This document shows, piece by piece, positions 1 to 11,786 of a DNA stretch of 64,000 bases; within the stretch, counting starts at the first letter, position 1; each line of letters opens with the position of its first letter. Both the position numbers and the translations under genes were made by a program. Below the pieces are notes generated by a model that saw only the letters and a program-made list of their open reading frames with translations, ran no database searches and was not told the DNA's origin. This DNA is from Aegilops tauschii subsp. strangulata (Eukaryota; Streptophyta; Magnoliopsida; Poales; Poaceae), in the NCBI RefSeq assembly GCF_002575655.3, contig NC_053037.3, positions 48,209,242 through 48,273,241 on the forward strand. Reading direction: 5' to 3'.

Positions 1-1
1 T

Positions 2-790
2 GAGAATCGAGTGTTCACCAACGTGCCTGAGGGGTTTGTCAAGCTCCTCGCCTCCATCACCAAGCTCGCGATCGGGCCAGCAGCTCGCCCGGAGTTCACA
101 CTCTACCCGCACATGCTCAGTGACGACGTGTCGATGCACCAAGCCGTGGTGCAGTTCAAGGGAGGACGATCTGCTGCTCGCCACTTCCGTTTTACGGGTA
201 GGGCCATGCCTACGGAAAGGCATGCCATGCAGATGGCTGCCCGCGAGGCGATAGCTCGCCTTCGGGACATCCTTCCTACGATGAAGACTCGTCGCTACCG
301 CTACCTCCCATGCCATGTGCCATACACCAGCCACTATGCGTTTGCCTGCCATCGGGGAGAAAGAGACGAAGCCATCGAGATGGTTGTGGAGTATCTCAAG
401 GCTCTGGAGGAGTCTTTCGACAACCTCGTAGATGATCTTGTGGCTGCCCGCATGTACTTAGTCCGAGGTGGTCCTGCCAGCAGGAAGGAGCTTCTCCACA
501 CGGCGCCGCCTCTGACATTCATCTCGTCTTCAGCCTCGTATGCACCGGCCGTTTTGGCCACTGCTCGCCGTCTGCCTACCACCGAGGAGTTCGACCGAGT
601 CATCGCTCCTACTCCAGTCAGAGCCGCACCGCCTGCCGCACGCGCTCTACCACCAGTCGTCCCCGCACCATCACCGCAGTGCAGCGTCACGCGCCTGGAG
701 CCAGCTAGAGAGGAGGTGGAAGTTGACTCTCCTGGACCGCTGAGCCTTGCCATCAGCAAGGGGAAGGAGGTCTTCACCATCTCCGACTGA
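2..790 (+). CDS. Accessory ORF upstream of gag in a gypsy element (5' end off window)
   Basis: The frame is open to the window edge and ends with TGA, so the true start is not visible; a GTG at 11 is only the first start-like codon. It lies about 300 bases before a gypsy gag-pol frame in the same orientation, where several large plant gypsy elements carry an extra ORF. Function is unknown. A block around residues 25-90 has hydrophobic strands followed by an alanine-rich helix with the pattern ERHA...AAREAIARLR, loosely like the second half of a double-stranded-RNA-binding fold. The C-terminal third is rich in Pro, Ala and Ser and looks disordered. A diverged relative lies at 39102-39761 inside the non-autonomous element, so the ORF is shared between the two elements. 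No nonsense codon is seen in the visible part. The family assignment is by position and resemblance only. Confidence 0.6.
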   Translation, partial: ENRVFTNVPEGFVKLLASITKLAIGPAARPEFTLYPHMLSDDVSMHQAVVQFKGGRSAARHFRFTGRAMPTERHAMQMAAREAIARLRDILPTMKTRRYRYLPCHVPYTSHYAFACHRGERDEAIEMVVEYLKALEESFDNLVDDLVAARMYLVRGGPASRKELLHTAPPLTFISSSASYAPAVLATARRLPTTEEFDRVIAPTPVRAAPPAARALPPVVPAPSPQCSVTRLEPAREEVEVDSPGPLSLAISKGKEVFTISD

Positions 791-1084
791 GAGCACCGAG
801 TAGCCGCGTATTATGTCTGCTTGTATGATGTGCTGTTTTATCTGTACGCTAGTTTGTATTGGTGTGTTTGCTGCCTTCCGAGTAGTACGCTAGTTTTAAT
901 AACATGTCAGGATTGTGTACGCGCATCCTGAGTGCTGTATCATGTGTTTGCTTTTCGCATGTAAGTTTTATGTTAAGCACTTCTTCTCCATGAAAAATCA
1001 TTTGTGGTTCCTTTTGCAAGAGTTTCCTCGTGCTACACAGTTTTTTTCTCATGGGTTTTGCAAATAATACCCCAGACTGGAAAA

Positions 1085-4000
1085 ATGTCTCGCCCATGGA
1101 CTCGCTCCATGCCCAATCAGCCAGAAGAGGTTTACGGGACACAAACCAGCAACAATTTCACTCAGGGTCAGTCCAGCCAACAAGACAGCGAAGCAGCACT
1201 ATCTCAAGTATGCCGTCTCTTCGAGCAAAGTCAGCAACAACACCAAGAGATGATGAACCATGTCATCAACATGGGAAACCACCGTGAACACTATCAACCA
1301 CATTCCAAGTTATCCGAGTTGCAGAAGACTCGTCCCTCAACTTTTGCTCACACCGATAGACCGCTGGAAGCTGATGATTGGCTTCGTGAGATTGAAAGGA
1401 AACTGATTATGGCTCAATGCTTAGATCATGAGAAAGTGCTTTATGCACCACACTACCTTACTGGAGCAGCCGCAGCATGGTGGGAGAACTTCCTACACAT
1501 GCATCCCAGGGAGCACAACATCACCTGGGAAGAGTTCAAGGAAGGTTTCCGTGGGGCACACATCCCCAGGAGCATTCTAAAGATCAAGAAGAGAGAGTTT
1601 GATGACCTGAAGCAAAGAGGCATGTCAGTGACAGAGTACAATGGTCAGTTCACCCAGCTGTCTCGTTATGCCTACGACGAGCACATGACAGAAAACAAGA
1701 AGATGGAAAAATTCCTGGATGGCCTGGCACCAGCGCTAAGATGCCAGCTGATTGTACACACCTTTCCGGATTTTAAGACGCTGGTGGACAAGGCCATCAC
1801 CTTGGAAAATGAGCGCCGTAGTCTGGAAGATATCCGCAAGCGGAAGAGGGACAAGACGACTCTTGCCTGCAGCAATCGAGGCAAGGCTGAGGTCCCAAGG
1901 ACAGACACAAGGAGATCCACGACTACTGAGCCAAGGCCCGTCGGACAGTTTCATGCCAGGGACAAAGAGTTCACATACCGTCCAGGGGTCACCTGCTATG
2001 CTTGTGGTCAGCAAGGGCATTATGCTAAACAGTGCCCGAAGCCTAGAGACTCGGCACCCAAGCCGAACAATGGTGGAAACAATCCTGCCCCCAAGCGCAA
2101 CAACTTCAATCCCAACAACAACCACAGGAAGGGTCACTTGAACCATGTGACGAGGGAAGAAGCGCAGAATGCCCCAGACATCGTGCTCGGTACGTTCCCT
2201 GTCAACACAGTACCTGCCACGGTTTTGTTTGATTCTGGAGCTTCCCATTCGTTCGTTTCGAAGAGTTTTGTTTCGCAACATGGTTTTCCGATACTCCCCT
2301 TGGAAAAGTCTATGATCATCAAGTCCCCGGGAAACAAGCAAATCGCCCAAGGTTACTGCCGCGGAGTGGTCATTGAGTTCGAAGGACTACAATTCCACGC
2401 AAATCTCATCGTGTTGGAAAGTAAAGGACTGGATGTCATTTTAGGGATGGACTGGTTGACCACCAACAAAAGATTCATTGACTGCTTCAATCGGACAGTG
2501 ATTCTCACTCACCATCACGGCAAGACAATAAGAGTCTCCGCTCAAGAAAGGCCACGGTCACAGAAACCAAAACTGAACAAAATGGACATTGCAGAACTGA
2601 GAAAAGTTCCAGTGGTATGCGAGTTCCCTGATGTGTTCCCGGAAGAACTACCAGGTATGCCACCAGACCGAGAGATCGAATTCAGCATTGAACTAGCACC
2701 TGGCACCGCTCCCATTTATAAGAAGCCGTATAGAATGGCACCCTCAGAATTGGTGGAGTTGAAGAAGCAGATAAAGGAATTATTGGACAAGGGGTTTATA
2801 CGAGCCAGCTCCTCACCATGGGGTTCACCCGTATTGTTCGCCAAGAAGAAGGATGGGACACTGAGACTGTGCATAGACTATCGAGCCCTCAATATGGTCA
2901 CCATCAAAAACAAATACCCGATGCCACGGATAAATGATTTGTTTGACCAGCTCGCACAAGCTAAAGTATTTTCAAAGATTGATTTGAGATCAGGATACCA
3001 TCAACTGAAGGTACGAACAGAGGATATCCCCAAGACAGCATTCACTTCCAGATATGGGTTATACGAGTTCATAGTGATGCCTTTTGGTCTAACAAACGCC
3101 CCCGCATATTTCGTCCACCTCATGAACAAAGTGTTCATGAAATTCATGGACAAATTTGTGGTGGTATTCATTGACGATATTCTGGTTTACTCAAGGACAC
3201 CCGAAGAACATGCTGAGCACCTCAGAATGGTTTTGGGAGAATTGAGGAAGCATCAGTTGTACGCCAAGTTTAGCAAATGCGAATTTTGGCTAAGACAAGT
3301 TGGTTTCTTAGGCCATATACTGAACCAAGAAGGCGTAGCCGTAGACCCAGAAAAGGTCAAGGCCATACGGGACTGGAAACCACCCGCCAACGTCACAGAT
3401 GTGCGGAGTTTCCTAGGAATGGCCGGATATTATAGGAGATTTATTGAAGGGTTCTCCACTGTGGCAAAACCTATGACCCAACTACTCAAGAAGGACAAGA
3501 AATTCGTATGGACGGAAGCATGCGAGCAGAGCTTCCAAGAACTCAAGAAAAAGTTGACAACCGCACCAGTCTTAACTGTGCCAGACATACACAAGAGTTT
3601 TGAAGTGTATTGTGACGCGTCCCGAAAAGGTCTCGGATGTGTACTAATGCAGGATGGCAAAGTTGTCGCATATGCCTCCAGGCAACTGCGAAAACATGAG
3701 GAAAATTACCCAACACATGACTTGGAGCTAGCAGCAGTCATACATGCACTCAAGGAGTGGAGGCACTTTCTATTGGGAAATCGTTGTGAAATATATACGG
3801 ACCATAAGAGCCTCAAATATATCTTCACACAGCCAGAGCTGAATTTACGCCAACGACGCTGGTTGGAACTGGTCAAAGACTATGACGTCGGCATCCACTA
3901 CCACCCAGTAAAAGCAAATGTAGTGGCCGATGCCCTTAGTCGAAACCCCAGCCCGGACAGTGACGGTCAGCAAAACTTGAGGCCTGAGTTTCAATGAGAG

Positions 4001-5536
4001 TTCGCTAGGCTCAACATGATGTTAGTCTCCGAGGGCACCGTATCAAATTTGGAGATACAACCCACCTTGATGGAACGAATTAAGAAGGCCCAACAGGGAC
4101 ATCCCAGCATCGAAGGCATAAAGAAGAAAATGAATATTAGTAAGACTTCAGAGTTCGTCATAGACAGTGAAGGAACATTGTGGTACCGAAACAGACTTTG
4201 CGTACCTAACATTGAGGAACTCAAGCAACAGATCTTGACGGAAAGCCACACCGCTCCATATTCGATCCATCCTGGAGGAACCAAAATGTACAAGGACATC
4301 CAGGAAAGATTTTGGTGGCATGGTATGAAAAGGGATATAGCCACATTTATTGCTTGTTGCGATTCATGTCAGCGTATCAAGGCCGAACATCAAAAGCCAG
4401 CAGGGCTACTCCAGCCAAACAGGATACCGGAGTGGAAATGGGATGAAATAGGAATGGACTTCATTGTCGGATTACCCCGATCACAATGCGGAAATGACGC
4501 CATATGGGTCATCATAGATCGACTAACCAAGGTTGCTCATTTCATTCCCGTGAAGACTACCTACTCCACACAAAGACTGGCAAAACTTTATCTCTCCCGT
4601 ATAGTTTGTTTGCATGGAATCCCGAAGACTATAATATCAGACCGAGGCACACAATTCGTCTCCAAATTTTGGGAACACCTACAACAAGCTCTGGGCACAC
4701 TACTGGCTTTCAGTACAGCATACCACCCTCAGACAGATGGACAAACAGAACGTGTAAACCAAATCCTAGAGGATATGCTAAGAGCCTGTGTGCTCACCTA
4801 TGGATCCAGTTGGAAAGAGAGTTTGCCGTATGCCGAATTTGCTTACAACAACAGTTACCAAGCCAGCTTGCAAATGGCACCCTTTGAAGCATTGTACGAA
4901 CGGAGGTGTCGTACCCCATTGAATTGGTCAGAAACAGGTGACAGCCGTATCTTCGGCCCAGATATGCTTAAGGAGGCCGAGGAAAAAGTTAAACAAATCA
5001 GGGACAGACTCAAGACAGCACAGAGCCGACAAAAGAGCTACTATGATTAGAAACATCGTGAGGTCAGCTTTGAACCTGGTGATTCCGTATACCTCCGAGT
5101 ATCTCCTATGAGGGGTCTGCAATGGTTCAAAATAAAGGGGAAACTAGCCCCAAGATTTATTGGACCATTTTGTGTGAAGGCACGAAGAGGCACGGTAGCC
5201 TACCAACTAGACCTACCCAAGGAGCTATCAGACGTCCATGACGTATTCCACGTCTCGCAGTTGAGGAAATGTGTGAGTAACCCGGAGAAACATGTAACTC
5301 ATGAGGACATTGATATGCAACCATATCTCACCTACAGAGAAAGGCCAGTAAAGATTTTAGAGGAGTCTGAACGGAGGACCCATCAGAAAACGACAAAGTT
5401 TTTCAGGGTCCAGTGGAGCAACCACACTGAGGATGAAGCCACATGGGAAAGGGAAGATTTCCTCCGAGCAGAGTATCCATATCTATTTGAAGATCAGCAG
5501 AAATCTCGAGGACGAGATTTTTTCCTAAGGGGGTAG
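1085..5536 (+). pseudogene. Ty3/gypsy chromovirus (Tekay-like) gag-pol polyprotein with two nonsense codons
   Basis: A single frame of 1484 codons holds every domain in gypsy order: gag; a CCHC zinc knuckle ([14 protein letters not shown], residues 304-317); aspartic protease (DSGASHSF near 383); reverse transcriptase with FIDD (near 697); RNase H (DASRKGLG near 844); integrase with a CCDSCQ zinc motif and SDRGTQF core; and a C-terminal chromodomain (about 1419-1467). The chromodomain marks it as a chromovirus. Two in-frame stops break it: TGA at 3995-3997, exactly at the RNase H/integrase join, and TAG at 5048-5050 before the chromodomain. Both could be C-to-T changes, as expected of methylated repeat DNA. 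No frameshift was seen, so this is a recently silenced copy. I chose ATG 1085 because it has an A-rich context and begins the typical gag N-terminus; the in-frame upstream extension has no ATG. Confidence 0.93.
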
Positions 5537-5540
5537 GTGT
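5501..5540 (+). promoter_or_regulatory. Hairpin and polypurine tract before the 3' LTR
   Basis: The last codons of the polyprotein contain a perfect 8-bp stem (AAATCTCG / CGAGATTT) with an AGGA loop at 5501-5520. The purine run AAGGGGGTAGG follows and abuts the LTR. Polypurine tracts prime plus-strand DNA synthesis in LTR retrotransposons. The same hairpin and tract occur at 42184-42221 in an element that does not code for gag-pol. Confidence 0.7.
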
Positions 5541-7197
5541 TGTGACACCCAAGTTTTTATTTGGATTTTTCAAAAGATTTTTAATTGACTTGAGGGGAGT
5601 GATTTAAAAATTTTCTTCAAGAGGACTCTCCCTCTCAAATATTTCTCTTTATGGCAAAAGTTTTATTTGGATTCAACCAAGATCTGTTTTTGGTCTTGGA
5701 GGTTCTTGCTCTTCATTTGGGCTCAAGACAAAATGTTTTCCATTTGAGAAAATAACTTTTGAAAATCCTTTTGGAAATGCACTATGGCTTTTGGAAAATC
5801 ATTTGCCACTTTCAACTATTCCTTCTTGCCATGGTATTAGTGCAAATCCTCTCTCCTAACCCTTCCCTCACCTTTGGATCATGATTTGCATCAAATCCAG
5901 CAGGTTGAACCTCCCCATGTGATCATTTCCATTCAAATTCTATTCAAATAAATTTCTGTCTTCTCTTATAGCACTTGGAGATTTACAAAGGAACTCCTTT
6001 TTCTGTTTTGATTTTTGCCACCAAACCTTTTTCCCCTCCTAGTCCTTTGAACCCTCAACCTAGAACCATGAAGATCCACTGGTCTCCAGTTCAAAATTTT
6101 CAAACTACATCTGCTGCAAGTTTGGACCAGATTTACCAAATTTGGTGAAATTCATTCAAAACCTTCCCCAAAAATTCCAAGTAAATTCATGCAGCCTCTG
6201 GGTGCATTGAGTGGTCATCTCACCAAGTTACAGCTCCAGAAAAATTTATCTCATAGCCAAAACCCACTGTCGAACACCTGCAGTGCATGGTCATGTCAAA
6301 TTCAGATAAATTCAGAGATTCAGTTCAGTGCTTGCTGTCGTTTTCTTCAGAGATGGGCATCGATCTCGCCAGTACCCTCGCGTCGCCTTGCTCCTCGTCC
6401 CCGCCCTCTTGTTCCTGTACCGCACGAGCGCCTGGCGCCTTGCGGGCGTCGGCGACGAGCAGCAGAAGGTGCGCCGCCCCGTGACCGACGCCGGCGGCGG
6501 CTTTGCGGACGCCAGCGGGAGACACGGCGCCGACGACTCCCCGTTGGACGAGTCCACCACCCACTGACGCGGAAGAAGACACTGAAGCTCTTGGTACCCT
6601 CCGTTTCTCCTAACTCGCCGTGGTTCGACGCCGGCGTCCACCGCCGTCTTCGGGCGCCGGCGAGCCTTTTCAAACCTGACATGCGGACCCCGCGTGTCAG
6701 CCTCTGTTTTATTTCCCCGAACCGTTTTCTGTTGGCGCCTTCGGGCAAAATACGTTTGCTCTCTTGCGCTTGCGCATTTCCAAACGAACTGTTTTCTGTT
6801 TTCTCAGTTAAAACCCTGGAACTTTTCTGTTTCATTACAGAAAGGTCCCTGGACAGAAACCTCTATAACTTTTTAATAAAAAGGTATTTTTGAGTGATCC
6901 TTTTTCTGACATTCTTAAAATTTTGTCTAGTTTTTTATGGGATTTATTTGAAAAATATTTGGCAAAGTTTCTGTGCATGTGTTGGTTTTCACGTTAGTAC
7001 CCGTTTCGTGATTGTCGTAGGTTCCGGGAGAGGTGACGGAGCCGCGAACTTCGCCGAGCTAGACTCCGACTTCTCCGAACCAGGCAAGCATGTTTTGAAC
7101 ATTCGTTATGACAGGTGTTTTGCATGTTTGCGTGAAAGTTGGTACGTGGCATATGAGTGTCGGTAAATACCCTGTTGCTCGTGAGGCAACTACCTGG

Positions 7198-7511
7198 TTG
7201 TTCCAAAGTTGTGATGATCTCTGATGAGAGATGGCCTAATCATGTGGTGACATGAAGGGAAGCAAGGTGGTACTGTTGTAGCATACCAGCCTTGCGTCAT
7301 CCGACTTTTTCCGACGTTAACATGGTTGGAGCCACGTTATCGTTTCTTTTCCGCTTGTTCCAAAGTTGTGATGATCTCTGATGAGAGATGGCCTAATCAT
7401 GTGGTGACGTGAAGGGCAGCAAGGTGGTACTGTTGTAGCATGCCAGCCTTGCGTCATCCGACTTTCCCCTGACGTTAACGTGGTTGGAGCCACGTTACCG
7501 TTCTTTCCTCT
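7198..7511 (+). repeat. 157-bp tandem duplication inside the LTR
   Basis: Two copies start TTGTTCCAAAGTTGTGATG at 7198 and 7355 and stay nearly identical to about 7511. They differ by a few substitutions such as GTGACATGAAGG against GTGACGTGAAGG. Confidence 0.9.
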
Positions 7512-8113
7512 TTTCGTGCTACCACATGTCTCATTGCCAGGGATGCGGTTTAGTAAGTTGGTAACCTCTTTCCGTGTACACACCAAACAGAGAGGCCGGG
7601 ATGATGGTACCTTGGCCCAGGATTAAAGCCAGTCATCCGGTCAGGGGGCATGGGTGTTTCCGGTTGGGACCGAGAGGGGGGGGCACCCCCTTATAGCGCG
7701 CGTATAGAAATTTGATCCCATGCTACGCGAGGTTGTAGCCTCCCCGTCTCAAGGTTTTTCTTGAACGATGCCGAGGGTGATCCCTGGATTCGGATGGTTA
7801 AATTGGGTGTGTACTGGTTAGACGTGTTTCTTCCAAAACACCGCAGACGGAACTAGTCCCCGTGACTACTGAAATCCGTTGGCTTTGGTTAAGTACAAAC
7901 TCTACAGAGTCAATTCCTTCCAAATCGTCATACCCTTAATCAAGTAGTGTAAACTTTGTATCCATATCTATCCGCGTGTAAAAACCCGTTCCCGGTGAGC
8001 AAGTTCAGGTGGTAATCCAGTTTTATTGTTATTCCTGTGGAAGGACTAACTTTATATTTGTTTCATGCCTGTGGTAAATTATGTTCTCAAACTGTTGTAT
8101 TATTGAGCTGTGA

Positions 8114-8290
8114 TATAAGCCCTTTATGTGACGTCGCGCAGACGTCCGACTGTGGCGTGTTTTTATTTCTTACATCATATATAAGCCCTTTATGCGATGT
8201 CGCTCAGACGTCCGACTGTGGCAAGCACTGTCTTTATTTTCTGTTATAAGCCCTTTATGTGGTGTCGCCTCGACGCCCGACTGTGGCATT
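8114..8290 (+). repeat. Three 65-66 bp repeats with TATAAG and ACGT-core motifs in the LTR
   Basis: Copies start at 8114, 8180 and 8245 with TATAAGCCCTTTATG. Each continues into GACGTC/GATGTC-like and CAGACGTCCGACTG-like segments. TATAAG can act as a TATA box and ACGT cores are common plant bZIP sites, so this could be promoter DNA. That role is inferred. Confidence 0.8.
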
Positions 8291-8296
8291 ATTATT

Positions 8297-8467
8297 CTAC
8301 ATTTTTCGCTCGAGGAGTCTTTCAGACACTCGTTTGGCACCAGTATATTTATTCCGCATTTTCCGCTCGAGGAGTCTTTCAGACACTCGCTTGGCACCAG
8401 TACTACTATTCTGCAGTTTCCGCTCGAGGCGTCATTCAGACCCTCGCTTGGCACCCAGTATTTAATT
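8297..8467 (+). repeat. Three 57-bp tandem repeats (CGCTCGAGG box) in the LTR
   Basis: The box CGCTCGAGG recurs at 8307, 8364 and 8421, each followed by GTCTTTCAGACACTCG-like and CTTGGCACCAGTA-like sequence. It directly follows the TATAAG array, so the LTR carries two different head-to-tail arrays side by side. Confidence 0.85.
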
Positions 8468-9688
8468 CCTCTATGTCTGATCGTACTGGTTAACTTATTC
8501 ATGTATTTCATGTTCGCATTTGTTATACCTTATGTCCGAACTGTCTTGCGAGTACTTTCATAGTACTCACCTGGCTTGTTGATTTGGCCAGATGTTGACG
8601 AAGGCGATCTCTTGGATGAAGAGTTCGATAGCGCGTCCGATGCCTAGAGGAGTCCCAGTCAGTCCTGCGCGATCCCGGATTTTGGTCACTTGCTTTGTTT
8701 ACGCTTCCGCCACCCGCAATAAGTCTTCTCGAGCCTCTCTCCGACGCTCGAAGAGCTGTAGTCTTCTGGAGTCATATCACTCGCCTCGCGGTGATATCTC
8801 CACCATCGTTATTATCGTGAGTTAGTAGTTTGCCACCCTATCCGCCGTATTGTTTTATCGGCGTGCATGTAATAAATTGTTGGGCAGTCTCTGCTCAACC
8901 TTGTATTATATTTAGTACTCCTGGTATTTATTTTTTCTTCTGTGACCAATATATTGTTTATCAGTGAGAAGGAATTCTTCCTCGCTGGTCCGTAACTGGG
9001 ATTGGTTTCTCAATAATTATTTTATTGAAAAACCGGTCGTGACAGGTTCCTAGCTGAATCCTTAAACCTAACTCCTTAAAAAAATTAAACACAAATTCAT
9101 GCGAATTTGATTCAAACTAGTCCATCAAACATGATTTGAACTCGATTCAGACTAGTAGCATAAACTATATTACTACATAAATTTAAATGAGATCTAAACT
9201 AAAATTGCATAAAAACTAGAAATGTTGTAGTGGCCCTTGCTGTCAAAAACTCGGTGGTGGTGAAATGATGGTGATAGGATTTGTTTTTGGCTTGATGGGC
9301 ATAGTCTGCACTCTGGTATGCTACACTGTTGAATTTTAAATGAATTGTGCAAAAAAATTTGTTGTCTTCCATTTTACTGGTGTCTATTCTTGTCATGTAT
9401 AATTGCCATTTAGTACAGAAGGATGCAGGCTTGGAATTCTATCGTTTGATTAAACAAATCAAAACCTGAAGGAGATCTAGATTATCAGTAGAATCACATA
9501 GTTGTAATTACCCGAGGAATTTTAACAGAAGCTCACTGTTATGTCCTCCATCGGGCGATCTTGTTTGTTATCGCAGTAGAATTTGGTGTGCTGGAATAAA
9601 ATGGCGCTCATTTGCATCATTGTATTTCTGCAGAGTTTTAAGAAGAATTCTGGTACGAACGCACTGACCTATACTTGTACATGTGCAG

Positions 9689-10004
9689 CTGAGGAACCTC
9701 CTGTGGGCTACTTCCAAGCATGATGTGTATGTGATGTAGAACTATTCTATGAGGCACTGGTGGTCCTTACTCCGGAGAGGAAAAGAAGTGCTCAACGTGG
9801 CATGCCCAAATCAGGTGATCTACCACAGAGCAATGTGATAGTCCTGCATCGTCGGAATGTCGGCCAATCTCTAATCCACTGTGCGACCACACTGTGCAGG
9901 ATATGCAGGGAGGTTGGCCCTTGTCCAGGGTGAAGATCAGCACCATGACGGTGAAAGACAACCTCCTGGCGGCTGGTGGTTTCCATGGGGAGCTGATCTA
10001 CAAT
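9689..10004 (+). pseudogene. Captured exon fragment of a WD40-repeat protein gene (C2A9.03-like)
   Basis: After an intron-like end (TGTGCAG), the frame reads LRNLLWATSKHDVYVM, a TAG stop, then NYSMRHWWSLLRRGKEVLNV. In a shifted frame further on it reads ISTMTVKDNLLAAGGFHGEL, before a GTAAGG donor-like site at 10005. From memory these words match plant WD-repeat proteins annotated as C2A9.03-like; I could not run a search. The fragment keeps splice-like borders, so it appears copied from genomic DNA rather than from mRNA. At least one nonsense codon (9737-9739) and one frameshift break it. Its place inside a CACTA-like element fits transduplication of a host gene, which CACTA elements are known to do. 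No flanking exons of the same gene were found nearby. Confidence 0.6.
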
Positions 10005-10619
10005 GTAAGGAGGCCGGAGTAGGCACGCAGTGCACACACAAAGCATTTTTTTCTGCTTGAGAACATCTAGAAATGTAGAGTTGTAGCTTGACACTTAGGT
10101 ATTTATTATTTTGTTAGTACCTTGGCAGTGAATTCTAGCAGCGAAGCCTCTTCATTTTGAGCAGCGATAGCCTGATTGGTAAACTAGTGCTTTGTGTGTG
10201 CTAGTACCTCACAATGTCATCCTTGTATATGCACAGATGTAATTATTCACCCCGCCATTGTCACTGTTTCCTAATCGAGTACAACAAACCTCCTATGGTT
10301 TTTTGTGCAAAATAAGTGTGAAACATTGTAGTGCTGACCCAACATGTACCTAGCATTTCTGATGTGTATTTCCTTTGATTCCCTAGGCTTAACCTGTAAG
10401 CTATAATAACTGTGAATCGGCCTGTGGGAAATTGGGCATATTGGGTTGGTAAATATAGAACTGTAGAGATGTAGAACTAAAGCGTGGTACTTAGATATTT
10501 AAGTTGTTGGTACTTGGTAGTACCTACACAGTGAAGTCTAGTTGATTCAGGAAAACTTGACTTGAGATTTTCTTTCTTATGATTTACTGATGAAACCTTG
10601 ATTGTTGAATCTTGATGAA

Positions 10620-10860
10620 GGTATCCCACCTCCGATCCATATCCAGATCAGCTGCATAGCCGGTCCCGCCGTCTCCGACCGCACTCCCCTGTCCGCGCCG
10701 TCAAGCCGGGCCTGCTCACCTCCTTCTTGATGGTCGCGCGCCGGGAGAGCCCTCTTCCGGCAGCGATGCAGCCGTGTCTGGTGCCATACAAGGGACGCCG
10801 GCGCAAGATGCTGTCGTCGTCCGTTCCTAACACCGCTGAGTTGAGGTACTTGAGATTTCT
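10620..10860 (+). other. GC-rich exon-like patch of unknown origin
   Basis: This short stretch is clearly more GC-rich than its surroundings. It has an open frame (about 10640-10860, including PCLVPYKGRRRKML) running up to a GTACTTG donor-like site. It may be a second captured exon, but I do not recognise the protein. Confidence 0.3.
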
Positions 10861-11244
10861 CTCCCCACTACATTATCTCACCCATTCCCCCTCACAAATT
10901 TCCTCACAATCAAATCGATGCTGCAACTGCAGGTGTTCCTTGATGCTACATATGTCAGTTTCTTTTGGTAAACTAGAAACTGACATCGAAATCAATTCCT
11001 CTTTAGAGTGCATTGCTTGTATCTACTAGCTGGTTCTGTTGCTTACTGCTTGTCGACTCTGGTTAAGTACTAGTGGTATTGCTGCTGGCTTGATGGGAAT
11101 TGCTGAATGATTGCCAAAGCCCTGTTAGTTCTCTGGTTGTAACAACTGAATTTGGGTTTTTCTTTTGGTAAACTGACATATGAAAAGTAGTGATTCATTT
11201 CAGCTGTGATCTGTGCCATGTGATTGTGCTTTTGTAGCAATGTA

Positions 11245-11406
11245 ATTTTCTGTTAATATAAGATGAACAAATGTGATGTATATAGTGTGAGCTGACTAGT
11301 AATCCTAGAGAGAACCTAGCTCCATTTTCTGTTATATAAGATGAACAAATGTGATGTATATAGTGCGAGCTGACTAGTAATCCTAGAGAGAACCTAGCTC
11401 CATTTT
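11245..11406 (+). repeat. 79-bp tandem duplication
   Basis: ATTTTCTGTTA(A)TATAAG starts both copies, at 11245 and 11324. The copies differ by one indel and one T/C change, so the duplication is recent. Confidence 0.92.
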
Positions 11407-11786
11407 TGCAAATGTATGGTTCGACATTATATGGTTTCTTTAGCTATGCGATGCAACATACTTATTTTTTAGACTTCTATTTGATGTAAATTTTGTTCTC
11501 ATTTCTCAGTTCTGGCGCCTCTTGTTAGTGCAGGTGCACATGAGTGTTGTTGAGGACATGGTCTTCTTTTTGGCACGCCCAAGTATTGGGTGATGCTTGC
11601 CTGCATGGTTACTGCAGCTCTAGTTCAGGTGGGCACTCTAGCTCTTCCTCCTCACGCCCTACATGTAGGTACACCCTTCCATTGGTACCTACTTGAACAC
11701 ACAAAATATGAGTAGATAGAATTGACTTCTGGTTATATTATGTTGTCAGCTTCATCTGTGTTGATCTTTAGAATATTGCCTTCATA

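Larger units (their letters stand above)
5541..9044 (+). mobile_element. 3' LTR of the chromovirus (about 3.5 kb)
   Basis: It begins TGTGACACCC just after the polypurine tract and ends GGTCGTGACA, giving the usual TG...CA termini; the start could be 3 bases earlier. The 5' LTR is outside the window, so the target duplication cannot be confirmed; the five bases after the LTR (GGTTC) are the candidate. It holds a GC-rich patch near 6360-6600, a 157-bp tandem duplication, two adjacent tandem arrays near 8114-8467, and an AATAAA-like site near 8870. The ORFs inside it look incidental. Confidence 0.85.

Noticed and set aside
6189..6893. 234-codon ORF in the chromovirus LTR
   Set aside because: Low-complexity Arg/Pro-rich frame in a GC-rich LTR patch, with no recognised domain; overlapping frames on the other strand are equally long.
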